Source of the DNA: Opisthocomus hoazin
Lineage: Eukaryota; Chordata; Aves; Opisthocomiformes; Opisthocomidae
Direction: 5' to 3'
Length of the DNA: 64,000 bases
NCBI RefSeq assembly: GCF_030867145.1
Contig: NC_134454.1
Location: 46,018,320-46,082,319, forward strand
Shown here: positions 37,101 through 49,629 of the stretch, in pieces
How the letters are laid out: each line of letters starts with the position of its first letter
How positions within the stretch are numbered: position 1 is the first letter of the stretch
Position numbers and translations under genes: made by a program
The notes under the pieces: model-generated
What the model was told of the DNA's origin: nothing
Databases searched by the model: none
What the model saw: the letters and a program-made list of their open reading frames with translations, nothing else

Positions 37101-39419
37101 GCAAGATATAGTTGTTGTTCTGGGGAATTTGCAGTCTTTCTGAATGATACATATATGCAGATCCACAGGCAAATATCCTCCATCAAATCATATGGACTAA
37201 ATGTTACATTAAAAATAAAATGAGTAAGATTTTTGGCATGCAGGGGAAATTTCAAAAACAAGATATGACAAAGATAAGAAAACACTGAAAAGAGTAAGGG
37301 AAATAAAAGAGGACAACAGAAAACGAGGCTTGTAAAAAAGCTGTGCAGCCAAACAGGAATAGGAAAGCCTTGTCCGAGTTCAACAAAGAGGATCTTAGAA
37401 GTTAGCGACAAACCTGGACATGGTATGGAAGAGAAATGAGAAATCAGATGCTGGAACAGAGAGATAAGATTATGTGAGCAGAAACATTTTAGAGATGCAG
37501 GAGGGAGATATGTTGTGATGCAAAAGCAGAGAGGAGGTTGCAGTATTCCAGGTGAGTCAAGCTATGCTATTTTATGCACTTTCGAGATACCAGAGATTCA
37601 TCCCTGGATAAAGATTATTATCCTCACATTCTAGATACATATGGTTGTATAGACTTATGTAATTCTGCCTGTCCACACACAAACATATGTACACATTTCA
37701 GCATATTATTTTGTTGTAAGACTGGTTTTCCATAACTATAAAAGTACTTTATATCCATCTATATATTTACTTGTAATTCAGCCAAAAAAAAAAAAAGCCC
37801 TATGACCTTTCTGTGTCAGATGTTCGTTTTGGTGACTGTAAGCTATTTTGTAAGACAAATATATACCCACAATGGCACTGGCCTTTTTACTGAATTTACA
37901 TTACATTACCAGAATCATAATTCTTCTTAATTCAAAGCCCTGGGGTTGTTAAGAGTTAATCCTAAAGAACACCACTCCATAGAAAGTCCTTGCCAAGATT
38001 TTACGTTATATTTGCCCTATTTTTAAACATGAAATTTTGTCTAGCTGCAAAGACCAGAACCATCTCATGAGATATTATTCAGAGATGGGGTGAAGCACAA
38101 GGAACATTTTCATGGTCGTATTAATTTAGCCAGAAGGACAATATTAACTCAAGGAACTATATGCCAAAGAAATCCAGCTTCTGGACAAGTTACTCTATAG
38201 TTGTACTAAACTCTGGAAATAGAGTTTAGAATTGAAAGGAAGATTCAGGAGAGATAGAAGGCAGGTTATCTACATAATTTTTAATACAATTTCTCCATGC
38301 CTTTTTCATACAAATAAAAGTTGGTATGGAGGAGGGGAAGACTGAATGCACAATAGATTATTTTAACTTCCCCTGAATCTTTCTGCCTAGTATGGTCATT
38401 TGGAAATAGACCTTTTTGATCTTAATAATGCTGATTTGCTATTTTAAAAAGAATGTACTCAGAATCTGCATTATGCACCTTTGAAAAGATTTTTTATTCA
38501 TCAGCATTTTTATTTTTGATGTTTTGGCTAAGCCTTGAATATATTTTTGTAAAACCTAAATTAGTTTGGCTCAGGTAGCATGAAACCAAAACACAGCTTA
38601 CTCTTCATTCCCTAACTGAATCAAAGCATCCTTCAAGGGCTAAGGAAGTTGATTTAAATAAGCAACTGAAGTTCACAATCTTCTGGGGCTTAATTCACGC
38701 TTCATTACTGCCCCACAGTTGTTCCTGACACCAAACAGTTCTACATGGTAATTTGCATTAAATTCCGTAGTCTCTGCCATGTGAAGGAAGGAAACTCACC
38801 AGTATGCTGACCCACAGACACCAGAATCCTTTCGGATGGAAAAACCTGTTGGTATATCTGAGCTCCTAAACAGTCCACATAAAGTAGGAAGACAAAGTCT
38901 GTGGGCCACTGGGATGAATATGTAATTGCTAAGGCTGGTGTTTATGCACCTCACAGTAACTAGCAATGTCCTTTTGTAGTGCATTGTCGTAGTAATTGCT
39001 GCCAGAATATGAAGAGGGCCTGTGCTGCGAGGGACTCCAGAAGTAGCAGTGACGGAGCCACAGATGTGGTCCTTTAATGTAGACTTTGCCCTCATTGATG
39101 TCAGGAGTTCGCTAGTAAGCGGGTTGTTCATCACACCTGAGGACTGTAACTTTTCTACAGTCAACATAGCAATTTAGACTGTTTTGCAAAAAGACTTTTA
39201 GCATATAGTTTAAATATATATGATGACCTAAAATTCCTCTGAAGCTCTTTTCCAGTGTAACGTAAGTACAAACATTAGGATGGTGAAGAGACAGCTTCTG
39301 CCTTGCAGAAGTGTAGAAAGCAAAGCAAAAATGTGCTATATGTGGGTGTTTGGGGGCTAAAGTTTTTTGGGAAAGCCTGGCAGAATCATATGTTTATATC
39401 GTTAAAGTGATTACTCTTA
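34135..39419. other. AT-rich noncoding region upstream of the CpG island
   Basis: No gene recognised. It has a long frame without any ATG (34206-34832, rejected) and a 123-codon ATG frame on the minus strand (38796-39167) pointing away from the CpG island. Presumably intergenic 5' flank of the gene that begins near 40 kb. Confidence 0.45.
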
Positions 39420-39660
39420 GGATTCGAGAACGTAGTTCTTTAACGCCGGTATTAATAGCCGTAAACCCGGCGAGGGACGGCCATGGTGCCTTCTTCCGAG
39501 GGGCCGCCAACCATTCGGTCCTGTGCTCGCTTCGTAAGCAAAGGCAGACTGCTCCTGTCACCTGTACGCGCGGGTTCCTTCCTATGGGATAAATGCGCTC
39601 ATTCAAAAACGCAGAACTTGTAATGGGTTTTTGCAGCTGGAATGTTAAAACTTACCACGC

Positions 39661-39680
39661 GGGGGGGGGGGGGGGGGGGG
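39661..39680 (+). repeat. Homopolymer of 20 G in the CpG island
   Basis: Twenty consecutive G on the + strand, followed by CCGAGAGGGG. Such a run can form G-quadruplexes and is error-prone in sequencing, so its exact length is doubtful. Confidence 0.9.
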
Positions 39681-40044
39681 CCGAGAGGGGAACAAAACAA
39701 AACACCAAGCCGTGAGGAACGGCAGCACGCACAGCTAGCACTCCCCCTCCCAAAATCAAAGACGAAAAAGAAAAAAAAGAAGGCAACTGCAAAGCGCGGG
39801 CCGGGCCGCCGCCTCCCGCTCCCTCCCGCTCGCCGCAACGGCTCCCCGGGCGCGCGGCTGGCGGGGTGGGTGGGGGGCGCGCGCCGTCAGCCGGCGCGCG
39901 GCGCGTGCGGGCCTGTCAGCTCCGCTCCGCTCGGCTGCGAGCGGGTCGGTGAGAGCGGCGGAGCGGCTCCCGCTGCTGCTCTGCGGGGACTGCTGCGGTG
40001 GGAGGGAAGGTCGGGCTCGGAGGGGCGTGCGTGTGCGTGAGGGG

Positions 40045-40065
40045 ATGCCGAGCGCGTCTGTCTGA
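40045..40065 (+). promoter_or_regulatory. Possible upstream ORF (6 codons)
   Basis: ATG at 40045 followed by five sense codons and TGA at 40063-40065. It counts as a uORF only if transcription starts upstream of it. Context GGGGATGC has G at -3 but no G at +4. Confidence 0.35.
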
Positions 40066-40194
40066 GGTGCCGGGGCGCGGGGAAGCGCTGGAAGGAGAGG
40101 CAGAGCGCAGGAGCGAGCAGAAGAGGCAGAGAGCGGGGGCTGAAGTGCGGAGCGGCTGCCGGCTGGTGCTCCGGCTCTTCTGGGTGCCTCAGTG

Positions 40195-40200
40195 AATGTG
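40195..40200 (+). promoter_or_regulatory. Start-stop uORF (ATG-TGA) just before the main ATG
   Basis: ATGTGA at 40195-40200, followed by AAC and then the main ATG at 40204. The TGA is also in frame with the main ORF, so it fixes 40204 as the first in-frame start. Minimal start-stop uORFs are known to stall ribosomes and lower downstream translation. Here the uORF start has G at -3 and T at +4 (moderate), while the main start is strong. Confidence 0.5.
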
Positions 40201-40203
40201 AAC

Positions 40204-40288
40204 ATGGATTCTGTCACTGAGACCTTCCTGAAGCTGCTGTTTCTCCTGTCTGTTGATAGCTGGCACACGGCAGCGGCAGGGAATAAAT
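40204..40288 (+). CDS. First coding exon of an unidentified secreted or type I membrane protein
   Basis: ATG at 40204 has A at -3 and G at +4, a strong Kozak context, and an in-frame TGA lies immediately upstream. It encodes 28 codons starting MDSVTETFLKLLFLLSVDSW. An acidic N terminus is followed by a hydrophobic core (FLKLLFLLSV, residues 8-17) and a small-residue stretch (TAAAG, residues 22-26) suitable for signal peptidase. The exon ends one base into codon 29 at AAT|GTAAGT, a near-perfect splice donor (intron from 40289, phase 1). Phase-1 introns after signal-peptide exons are common in receptors, adhesion proteins and secreted factors. It lies at the end of a CpG island, as expected for a first exon. 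I do not recognise the gene; the rest of it lies in later exons outside the window or not detected. Confidence 0.7.
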
Positions 40289-43200
40289 GTAAGTACTGCG
40301 GACGATTTAAAACTCAGCCCAGAGTGTTCTGAGAACTTCTTGGGTATTTTATTGGCATTTAGAATAAATACTGGTTTTGAGACAAATGCTTGCTGCTTCG
40401 AAATCACGACAGCAAGTTGCCAGGCTGAAAATGTTCAAAATCCTCTGTAGATTCTCATCATCAGTCTACGTACAGCATATGAAGCTTACAGTCTGACAGC
40501 ATCTGAAATCAGCATTTTACTAAGGGATGCATGTTCAGCCCCATTTTAATTTTTGCTTTCTGTTTTGAAGTGCAGCATTTTCCGAGGAATTGCATCTTCC
40601 ATAAAAATTACTGGCAGTTTCCTGCTGTGTACTGTTTCAGTTTGGGTTTTAGCAATTTACACTTTCGAAAGCTGGTGTCTGCATCTCCTGAATTAAGCTG
40701 GCACTCACGTAACTAATGGACATTACTGTGCAGTTCAAGAGCAATACAAATATAACAAGGAACAATGTGGATAGCAAGGCTTTATCGTCTCTGCATTGAT
40801 TAGTTAGGGAGTATTGTTCACGCGTGACTGAAGAAGAGAACGCTATCAGTTCCAGCAGAAAGTTTTTTAAAAAATGAGTAATTCATAGTTAGCCAGTAGG
40901 GTGTTATTGCAAAATATAGTGATTACAGTTTTAAAGACAATCTGCCCTCTAGGAGGCAAATCCGATATATACCTGCAAATCTCTGTTTTCAATGTTGAAT
41001 TACATTAATTATCTTTAAATTGAGAAGAAAAAAACTTATGAAGAAACTCATTGTCAGGGGGGTTGTCATGCAGTAATAGTTCTGAGCTATTCTGGTTCCA
41101 TCTGATTCAGCTTCAGCAAGCTGAAGGGTCTCATTTTGTAGACATGTGGTGTAACAGTAGCCTAAATGCCAGATGCTCCTAACCTGAACCAAGCATATTT
41201 TCTCCCCATCCTGTTAAGGCACTGGTTGTGCCTCACAGGAATAGGGAGAGCAGGAGCAGTGCCTCTATGGGAAGAAAGTGCATGCAAAAGCAAGGAAGAA
41301 TGTTCAGGAATAACCTTAACAGCCCAGTGTTCAGGGAACAGCTGCCTGGAAACATCTGAGCAATGGCAGAGAAGTTTGAAATGCTCTGTGGGTGTAAAGC
41401 CTAGGGCTTTGCGTATGGGTAGGTTGTAAACTAAATGTGCTCCCATGAGCCAGATATTCACATTGCAGCACCAAGATGATCTTGTGGTGTCATTCAGTAA
41501 TGATATCTCATTTGATACTCAAGTGCGTAGTGTAGCCCTAAACATGAATACGAAGTTCCTCTGGTTAAACACGCTGCTGCAATCCGGCCACAGCTTTAAT
41601 TCTCTTCATCATTCTACATTGTACAGTTTATGAATACATCCATTTTCACAAGACTATGATAATTGAATTGCACATTAATAGCGTTTGGCACTATGCACAA
41701 AACTAAATCAGTTGCTTACAGGGAGGCATATTAAAACCATTGCATAAAAAAAGCCTTGCATCACACAGCAAAGCAGCAGAGCACTAGAGGTCACTCTTAC
41801 AATTTAGGAAGCAAGGTTTGAGGAAAAGGCTCAGGCTTCTTCCCAGTACCGAATTATGAAGGATAAAACAAATCAGGTATGAAATATGTTTCCTACTGGC
41901 TTTCTCAAATACTTCTCAAAAACGAGACAAAATCAATTTCAGTATCCTGTGAGTGACTTGAAAGAACAGATATCTCACATGTATGCTAGTATTTATAGGA
42001 GTATGGTATTTTTATTTGTGAGTAAATCTTAAATCCTATGTCAAAAGACTCATCTGAACTGAAAAAGTGACAACTCTGCGCATGCTACAGACAAGGAAAC
42101 TGATTGTGGGAAAAGTAAATGAAATAATTTGAATTAAAAAGGAGTGAGTGCTAACATACAAAGAAAACTTGGTCAATCTAATGCATACTATTCCTTTGCA
42201 ATATCTAATCTGGGAAAAAAATCTAAAATCCCTTTATATATATGTATAATTTTGGAAGTGAATTTTCCTGTGGGAGATTTAGTTTTAAAAGTGACAGTTT
42301 CCATCTCAACTATCAAGGTATGGATTAGTGTTTTAGGTTTCATAAAATGACCTCAGGAGAGAAAGTTTTTCTTAATTACTGATTACAGTCAATACATGTA
42401 GCAGCCATTATCTAGTCACTTGAACTGACATTACTCCTTTCCTTTTGAGTAGCTGGCCAGTAGTTTAAATCCTTTTCAGTAGGTGGTTCTACTATTGGCA
42501 TTCATGTACTCAAATACGTTTACAAAACCAGGTAAAGTTCAGTTTTCTTGCACAGATTTTGATGGCTAGATTGTCCAGTAGGCTGCCAATCAGCAAAAAA
42601 ACAGGACTTTTAAAATTCTTCCTCTAAATTTATCTGTTTTTCTTCTTTTAATTTTATGGTTCTTTCTTTACCATCAGATCCTGAATACCTAAGTTTTGTT
42701 TGTCCTTCTTCAGACCAGCTGCCATTAAGAAAAGACCAAAGTGAAGACCTTTATCCTACACCTTGAAGTATCAATGCTAATGTTACTAAGTCAGTTGTAT
42801 AAAGAAAATTTCTTGAAACAAAAATAGATGTGTTCAGAATTATTTCTGTCTTACAAGGCATCACAGTATTCTTCTTTTGAGTAAAATGATTTTGAAGCTC
42901 TTATGTTATCTGAAGGTGACAGAACCTATTATCTAGAATGTGAAAGTTTATTTCTGCATTTTCATTTTGTGGTTTCTTGGTTGGTTGGCTGGCATTTTTT
43001 TCCCCTGAAAAATAACACTGACACTTCCAACAAAGAGAGGTAATAATCGCTGCTGGAAACTCAAATATTTTAAAACTTTTGTAATAGTGCTGCTTCATGC
43101 TTTACTGTGCTTTCTTGCTGCCAAAGAATTGCTCTTCCAAAGCAGATGAAAGAAGTTTGAAATGCACAGCCTTAAACTACGAACTGCTTACTTACTTAAG

Positions 43201-46200
43201 TGAGTAACTCTATAAGGTCAAGTGTGAATTTTAGATGAAGGATTAAAGCAAGTACTCCTGTAAGTTTTTTTCACTGGAGCTAGGAAACATTTTAATTTTA
43301 TCGGGAACCGTCTCTACAGCTTTAAATCAGCAAGTTACTAAATCAGCCCTTGAGAACTTGCCAGAAATTGGTACTCTAATAGATGCAGTACTTTGTTTTT
43401 AAACTCTCTAAAACTGAAGTGTTGCACAAAACATAATTAAACCCTCTACAGATGTCAACTCAACTGTGACTAAAAATTATTAAGGTTAATTTTGACAGCA
43501 AATGGAAATAAAGAGAACAAATTAGGGACCTTCCATGTAAATTCTCACCTCTTTATAGCTACTTCTCTTTGTTAAAACTCTCCAGTTTTACAGAAGCTTT
43601 TATCAATTCAGTTTTTGATATTTGCACTTCAATGATCATAATTTCTATAAATGCAGAAATGTTTATCATTATTATTACTGTTATTTATTTTAAGTATCAT
43701 GGCTTTCTTGCTAATGATACAATAGAAGACTTACTCTAAAGCTGACAGAGAATGACTATTAATGATGCTGAGGTTTTCAGACAGAGGAGTGAGTGATCAC
43801 ATACCTTGATTATATTATCAGATGCAAGTCATTGTACAAGTAATATCCCCAAGGAAGAGATTACTTGCTCCTAGGAGAAGGCTGTATCTTAATTTAGAAA
43901 ATAATTTCATTCTAATGTTATTCATTGGTACCAAACAGTTCCGTAGGCTCTTTGACAAGTTCATGGAATGGCATTAAAATATGCCAAAAATGCTGCTTAT
44001 CACAAAAAAATTTAATTAAAATGTAATTTTTTTACCATCACTTTGTGGTTCATGTGAACTGTAGGGGAGGAGAAAGCAGAAATTTTCTTAATTTTCTTTT
44101 AGCCTTAGTAATATTTATCTTCTGTTTATTATTATCTATCTCTGCTCTGAGATAGCAATGGAGACCTCATCGGAGATCAGACCATCTCTGGGCAATTATT
44201 TATGTGAATAAAATATTGCAGTTATCTCTAGTATAGTTTGCATGTTTTTAGTACAGTAACATCAAAAGCTTGTATAAACAGCAAATCTGAACCAATACCA
44301 GTGGAAAAATCTATCAAAATTTATTTCAAACTTTCAAGGTTCAGAATTCACAGAAGGGCCATGGGTTGATTACACCGAGTATACTCAATGATTTTCATCC
44401 CATTGCTCTAGGCTTTAAAATTCCCATAAGCGTATTAGTCCCTGGGCTCAGTCAGCAGGATGGATGGAGCAAACTTCATCATGATTTATGGATAGTGACA
44501 GACAAGTAATGACATTCTTGAAGTGGGATAGAATCAAATATAAAAAGAAAATACAGTAGGTTATATGTAAAGTATGTTGTCAGTGCTAGTAATAACATTT
44601 GCATTATATCTACTGTGTTTTAATTAAGTCCTGTCAAGACTTTCAGAGTAACCAGTAACTTCTTCACATCTTGATAGTTCTGGAGTCATGGCCATTCTGC
44701 TTGCTTTCTTAGACAGTAAGTAAATGTGAGTGGACATCTGTGTTCATCCACAAGAAAGACAACCTCTAACTAAGGTATTGTATCCAGTCACCTGTGTCTG
44801 ACAAAATCATGTACACGTCCATTATTGTATATGAGGTACTATGCTCAAGTGTAGTAGTTTTTTTGAGTGCTTCTATGCTGCAGAAGAAAACAACAAATAG
44901 TTTGTCATTTATTAATATATCTCATATGATATATTTGTCAGTATTCTGCCTACTGATTCATCTTTTGTCACAACTTCAGCAACCACAATTTTGTACCTTC
45001 TGACAAGTCCAGCTGCGAAAAAATAGGTCAAATCTCTCTCCCCCTTCGTGCCCACCCACTGCCTCCCCACCCCAAACAAGCAAATCAAAGAGCGCTTGAA
45101 TGCTTAAGAAGCATTATATCTTTCAAATACTTACTTTCTTTTCCCCCCAAATGACCCTGTGCTTTGGTGCTACTTGCAAGTTCAAGAATTTAGTGTGTGG
45201 TAATTCGCAGGATTACAGCTCTGTTTTGTGGGAAAGTTTGAACTGTTTCTCAGTATTTTTATATGTTTATTCCTTGTTAGTTGCTCTCAACTAACAAGCT
45301 GATAACAGAGGTGAGGTCAGTGAGATCCCTCACTAATTCAAAGGGCTTTCCTTCCTGGAACACACCAAGCAATTTGTTAAGAATTATAAAGAAATACCAA
45401 ATATTAAAATTAGTGATGTCTATTGGTGACTCCAGAGCAACACTTTATTTAAGAGGTTTCTGAAGTGAAAAGCTAAAATTTGCTCTTGCCTCTCAGTTTT
45501 CACTTGTTTTATGAAGAGGAAAGGAGAACTAAAACAATAGTGATAGCATGGATTTTACAGGTTTCTGTAAAATTGCGTGGTTTTTTTCACTGTTAAATAT
45601 GACTAAGGTTAAATGTAGCTTAAATAGCTTAATCTGATAGTTATTGAATATAGAGTACATTTTGTAGCGTACAACTTGTGACTTTGGCAGTCAGGGTCTG
45701 TGCATTACTTCTAGATTAAAATTGAAAAAGAGGTACTTGTATCTCAGTATACTAGCATGTACTAGCTAAATGTCATTGTGACAAAAGCTGTCTCTCTAAA
45801 CTTGAAAATAATGTAAAATGTATAGGAGGTACAGTATGTTGTCATGATGAAAATGGTTTTGCTTTATTTAGTTCTAAAAAATGACATAGCTTTAATGCTA
45901 GGGTTTAACCAATTGTGGCTAAGTGAAATTTTAACTCTGCAGTGTTTTATACTTACGTATTTAATCATGCTTACTTACCTGTTGTGTATTTGTGTGTTAC
46001 ATAGGTGCAAGTACAGCATTAGAGATGAATGTTTGTTAAAGGAATACTCTATAGGTTTCCTTCCATCAGTTGAATCCTGTGCCAGTAACCTGGAGTTAAA
46101 TCTGTGAAATGCAGAGGAGGATTGATGTCCAATTATTTTTCTTTTCAGAAGACAGTTTTCAGTGTTTATTACAAATCACTATGCTGTTTTTTAGTAAGCA

Positions 46201-48405
46201 ACATGTAGTGTAGATTGGGAGGTAGAAATGATACTGTTTATATTAATGATTATTATTATATATATTTATATTAATGATTATTTACAGTGCAATAATTTGA
46301 AAAGTGAGTGAAATCCTGGAAACATGTGACATTTTTAGGAGATTACAATTAGTAGCTACAGAATTATTATTTAAATACAATACTCACTTAATAGACTAGT
46401 GAAGAAAACTACCTCTAGGTTTTTAAATCTCAAAGGGTAGAGATAAAATATGGTTAGGAAATCTATCCAGCTGGGTAGTGGGTCTAATTACTTTTTTATT
46501 AAGTAGATCTTGCTATTTTGTTGTGCTCAGGAATAAGCTATTGCTTGTTCCTTGCTGTTAGAGTGCCTGTTTGTTTCTGTAGCATCTTTTAGCGTGTAAC
46601 ATATTTACATATGTGCTCCTGAGGGAAAAATAGATTAGAAATAGCAAGTGGAGATGTTTGATTTTATTCTTATTACTTAATGCCATTCTTTATTCAGCTG
46701 ATAGCTGAAGTTCTTCCTCTTTTTCAAGTGTTTATCTGTCTACTTTTAAATGTAAAGCATTTTTCAAAACCAAAGTTGTTCCTAAAAAATGAATGTGTAA
46801 AGATTTTTTCCTGATTACCTTTAAAATTTGTAACCAAAATCTTCAGCTCCATCTGGTTAACCTGTTCAGAGTTATTGTGGAAATGCACCTTTAAGGAAAA
46901 TTCTAAACAACAAAAAAAATGAAGTCTCGTAAAGTATGTGGTTGAACAGGGTACAAAAGCTATTATTACTCAGATGCCATATAACCTGATAAACAACCTC
47001 ATTAGGAGAGCAAACAGAATAAGTTATTATTAGGGAAAGTCTAGAGCAGAGGTTTTGGACAGGCCAACGAGAGTAAGACCTTCAGAGGATGACACACGCT
47101 ATAAATGTGATGCTGTAGACAGGCTGCATTGCATCAGGGGAACCTGAATCACTGTGTTTAATTCACTTGCAGCATTGTGCTGTATCCTCTGTTGCGTTAG
47201 ACTGGATATGCTTAACATGGATAGTCTGTAATTATCTGAAAGTTCTAAGGAGAGGAGAAGGGAAAGTTTCTTCAGGATTACGAAATATGGTAGAGGTCAT
47301 ATGATTTTTACTGCTGTGCAGTATTAATAAGAAAATACTAATTTGAAGCTCATTTTGAATTAGAAATAACTATATAGCACCTGCAGAAGGGAGATTTTCC
47401 CTGAATTTTTACTGCTTCATTTATTAGCAAATATGCCTCTCTTTTGAGATGTATGATGAACTCTGATGGCTGCTGCAGAGACAGGAAAATTGGGATTTAT
47501 CTGTAAAACTAAAAATGTGAAACATGGATGTTTGCTTCTGAGCTAGCTAAGTCCCTTTGTAGTCATACAAGAGAAAAAACAGTTCTTACAGGAGGAAGTA
47601 AAGTAGAAGATGGAAGGGAGTAATAGCATGCAAAATTAGTTATCTAGTATAAGGCGATTTGCAGTGTAGAAGTGCCATTTGTCTCATCACTGATTACGAC
47701 TCTGAATCTAGACAACTAGGTCAGCTGTAGGCTTTGTAGACATCAAAACTTAGATGAGATGGGTTGCATTTCCATCTACATAAGCTACTCTACATGAATG
47801 TTAGGAAAAAGTATAGCAAGACGTACTGACTGCCTTGTACAATAATCACCTTATATACCAAATCCCTTCGTGTTCGGTGTCGAAGCTCCCAGAGTCTCCC
47901 ATGTCTGTGTTTGGGCAAGTGGGTTTTCCTTTGTTTTGCTAAGGGTAAAGACTGCTGCTGTTGATAGTCTTAGACAAAATATAGGGACTAAGTGAGGAGC
48001 TGGAAATGTCCTACCTGTGAGAGCACCTTTCACTCCTGAAAGGCTGAAATACACAGGTATTTTGATCATACACCATGTTCTGGTGAAGTGGAAATATCAT
48101 TAACTCAAACAAGCTGGAATTGCCTGTTCTACCCACGTGAAACACCCTGTTCTTTCTGCCCCTTCGACAAACCGTGATTAAAGCTCTGTTTTAACCAAAG
48201 TGGTGTCAAAGTATGTATTTTTTTTTGCTTCCGAAGAATGCATACAGTGATAAGGGACTGTATTATGAACAAAATCAGCAGAATACGACAGCATTTCTAT
48301 TTGTAAAATAGTTCTAAACCAGAGAAAAGTATGCTGGTACTTTTATGCTTATTTTTAAAGCCTTTTTACTGACCAGTATCTAATGATGGTTATAGACTGA
48401 CTGTT
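40289..48405 (+). other. Putative first intron, first part; noncoding
   Basis: Begins with GTAAGT. AT-rich, with no second coding exon that I can support and only short chance frames. If the exon call is right, this is intron 1 of the gene starting at 40204. Confidence 0.45.
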
Positions 48406-49048
48406 ACAGAATCACAGAATCACAGAATCACAGAATCACAGAATAGTAGGGGTTGGAAGGGACCTCTGTGGGTCATCTAGTCCAACCCTCCTGCCGAAGG
48501 AGGGTCACCTGCAGCAGGCTGCACAGGACCTTGTCCAGGCGGGTCTTGAATATCTCCAGAGAAGGAGACTCCACAACCTCCCTGGGCAGCCTGTTCCAGT
48601 GCTCTGTCACCCTCAGAGGGAAGAAGTTCTTCCTTATGTTCAGACGGAACTTCCTGTGCCTCAGTTTGTGCCCATTGCCCCTTGTCCTGTCACTGGGCAC
48701 CACTGAAAAGAGCTTGGCCCCATCCTCCTGACACCCACCCTTCAGATATTTGTAGGCAGTTATAAGGTCCCCTCGCAGCCTTCTCTTCTTCAGGCTGAAC
48801 AAGCCCAGTTCCCTCAACCTCTCCTCGTAGGGGAGATGCTCCAGTCCCCTCACCATCCTCGTAGCCCTCCGCTGGACTCTCTCCAGTAGCTCTTCATCTT
48901 TCTTGAACTGGGGAGCCCAGAACTGGACACAGTACTCCAGATGAGGCCTCACCAGGGCAGTGTAGAGGGGAAGGAGAACCTCCCTCGTCCTGCTGACCAC
49001 ACTCTTCTTGATGCACCCCAGGATCCCATTGGCTTTCTTGGCAGCCAT
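48406..49048 (-). mobile_element. CR1 LINE, 3' fragment (minus strand)
   Basis: Begins on the + strand with several ACAGAATC units (the CR1 tail seen from the other strand). It reads on the minus strand as ORF2 C-terminus in one intact frame at 48473-49048, with blocks [32 protein letters not shown] and [20 protein letters not shown]. Its similarity to the copies at 22.5 and 33.7 kb and its undisturbed frame suggest one of the younger CR1 insertions here. It is 5'-truncated inside the C-terminal region, so inactive. Confidence 0.95.
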
Positions 49049-49189
49049 TACACAGGGTAGGAAACCCTTTTACACTCCCAGCTAGCAATGTGTGACTCTT
49101 ACTGTAACTTCTTTTCCCAATTAATGACAGGATGTGTATCTGCTATGCAGCAGTCTAGTTTGCAGTAGTGTCATAACCACGGCAACACT

Positions 49190-49629
49190 TACCATTGCTG
49201 GAGCACCTCTCCTGTGAGGACAGGCTGAGACAGTTGGGCTCGTTCAGCCTGGAGAAGAGAAGGCTGTAGGGAGACCTGATTGCAGCCTTTCAGTACTTAA
49301 AGGGAGCCTAAAGGAAAGATGGGGACAATCTTTTTAGTAGAGACAACAGTGACAGGATGAGGGGTAATGGTTTTAAACTAAAACAGGGTAGGTTTAGGCT
49401 GGATATAACGAAGAAATTCTTCACAATGAGGGTGGTGAAACACTGGAACGGGTTGCACAAAGAGGTAGTGGAGGCCCCATCCCTGAAAACATTCAAGACC
49501 AGGTTGGACAGGGCTCTGAGCAACCTGATCTAGTTAGTGGTGTCCCTGCTCGCTGCAGTGGGGTTGGACTAGATGACCTCTAGGGGTCCCTTCCAACCCA
49601 AAACTTTCCATGATTCTATGATTCTATTC
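49190..49629 (+). mobile_element. CR1 LINE, 3' fragment of another subfamily (plus strand)
   Basis: Starts GCTGGAGCACCTCTCCTGTGAGGACAGG-like sequence, continues through CAGCCTGGAGAAGAGAAGGC and a GACAGGATGAGGGGTAATGG block, and ends with CCATGATTCTATGATTCTATTC. The tail (ATTCTATG) and body differ from the neighbouring minus-strand CR1, so this is an independent insertion about 140 bp away in divergent orientation. No usable frame remains. Confidence 0.92.

Larger units (their letters stand above)
39420..40290 (+). promoter_or_regulatory. CpG island promoter
   Basis: A sharp switch from AT-rich, CpG-poor DNA to a GC-rich stretch dense in CpG, including runs such as GGGGGGCGCGCGCCGTCAGC and CGGCGCGCGGCGCGTGCGG near 39870-39910. 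There is no TATA box at an expected place, typical of a CpG-island promoter with dispersed starts. The island ends in a coding exon with a splice donor, so the orientation is +. The transcription start cannot be fixed from sequence; somewhere in 39900-40150 is likely. Confidence 0.85.

Noticed and set aside
37004..37411. 135-codon hydrophobic frame on the minus strand
   Set aside because: AT-rich DNA read antisense to A-rich runs gives phenylalanine/leucine-rich chance frames; no motif or context supports it.
39756..40268. 170-codon minus-strand frame over the CpG island
   Set aside because: Arginine/alanine/proline-rich composition is expected from stop-poor CpG-island DNA. The plus strand has the Kozak start, signal peptide and splice donor.
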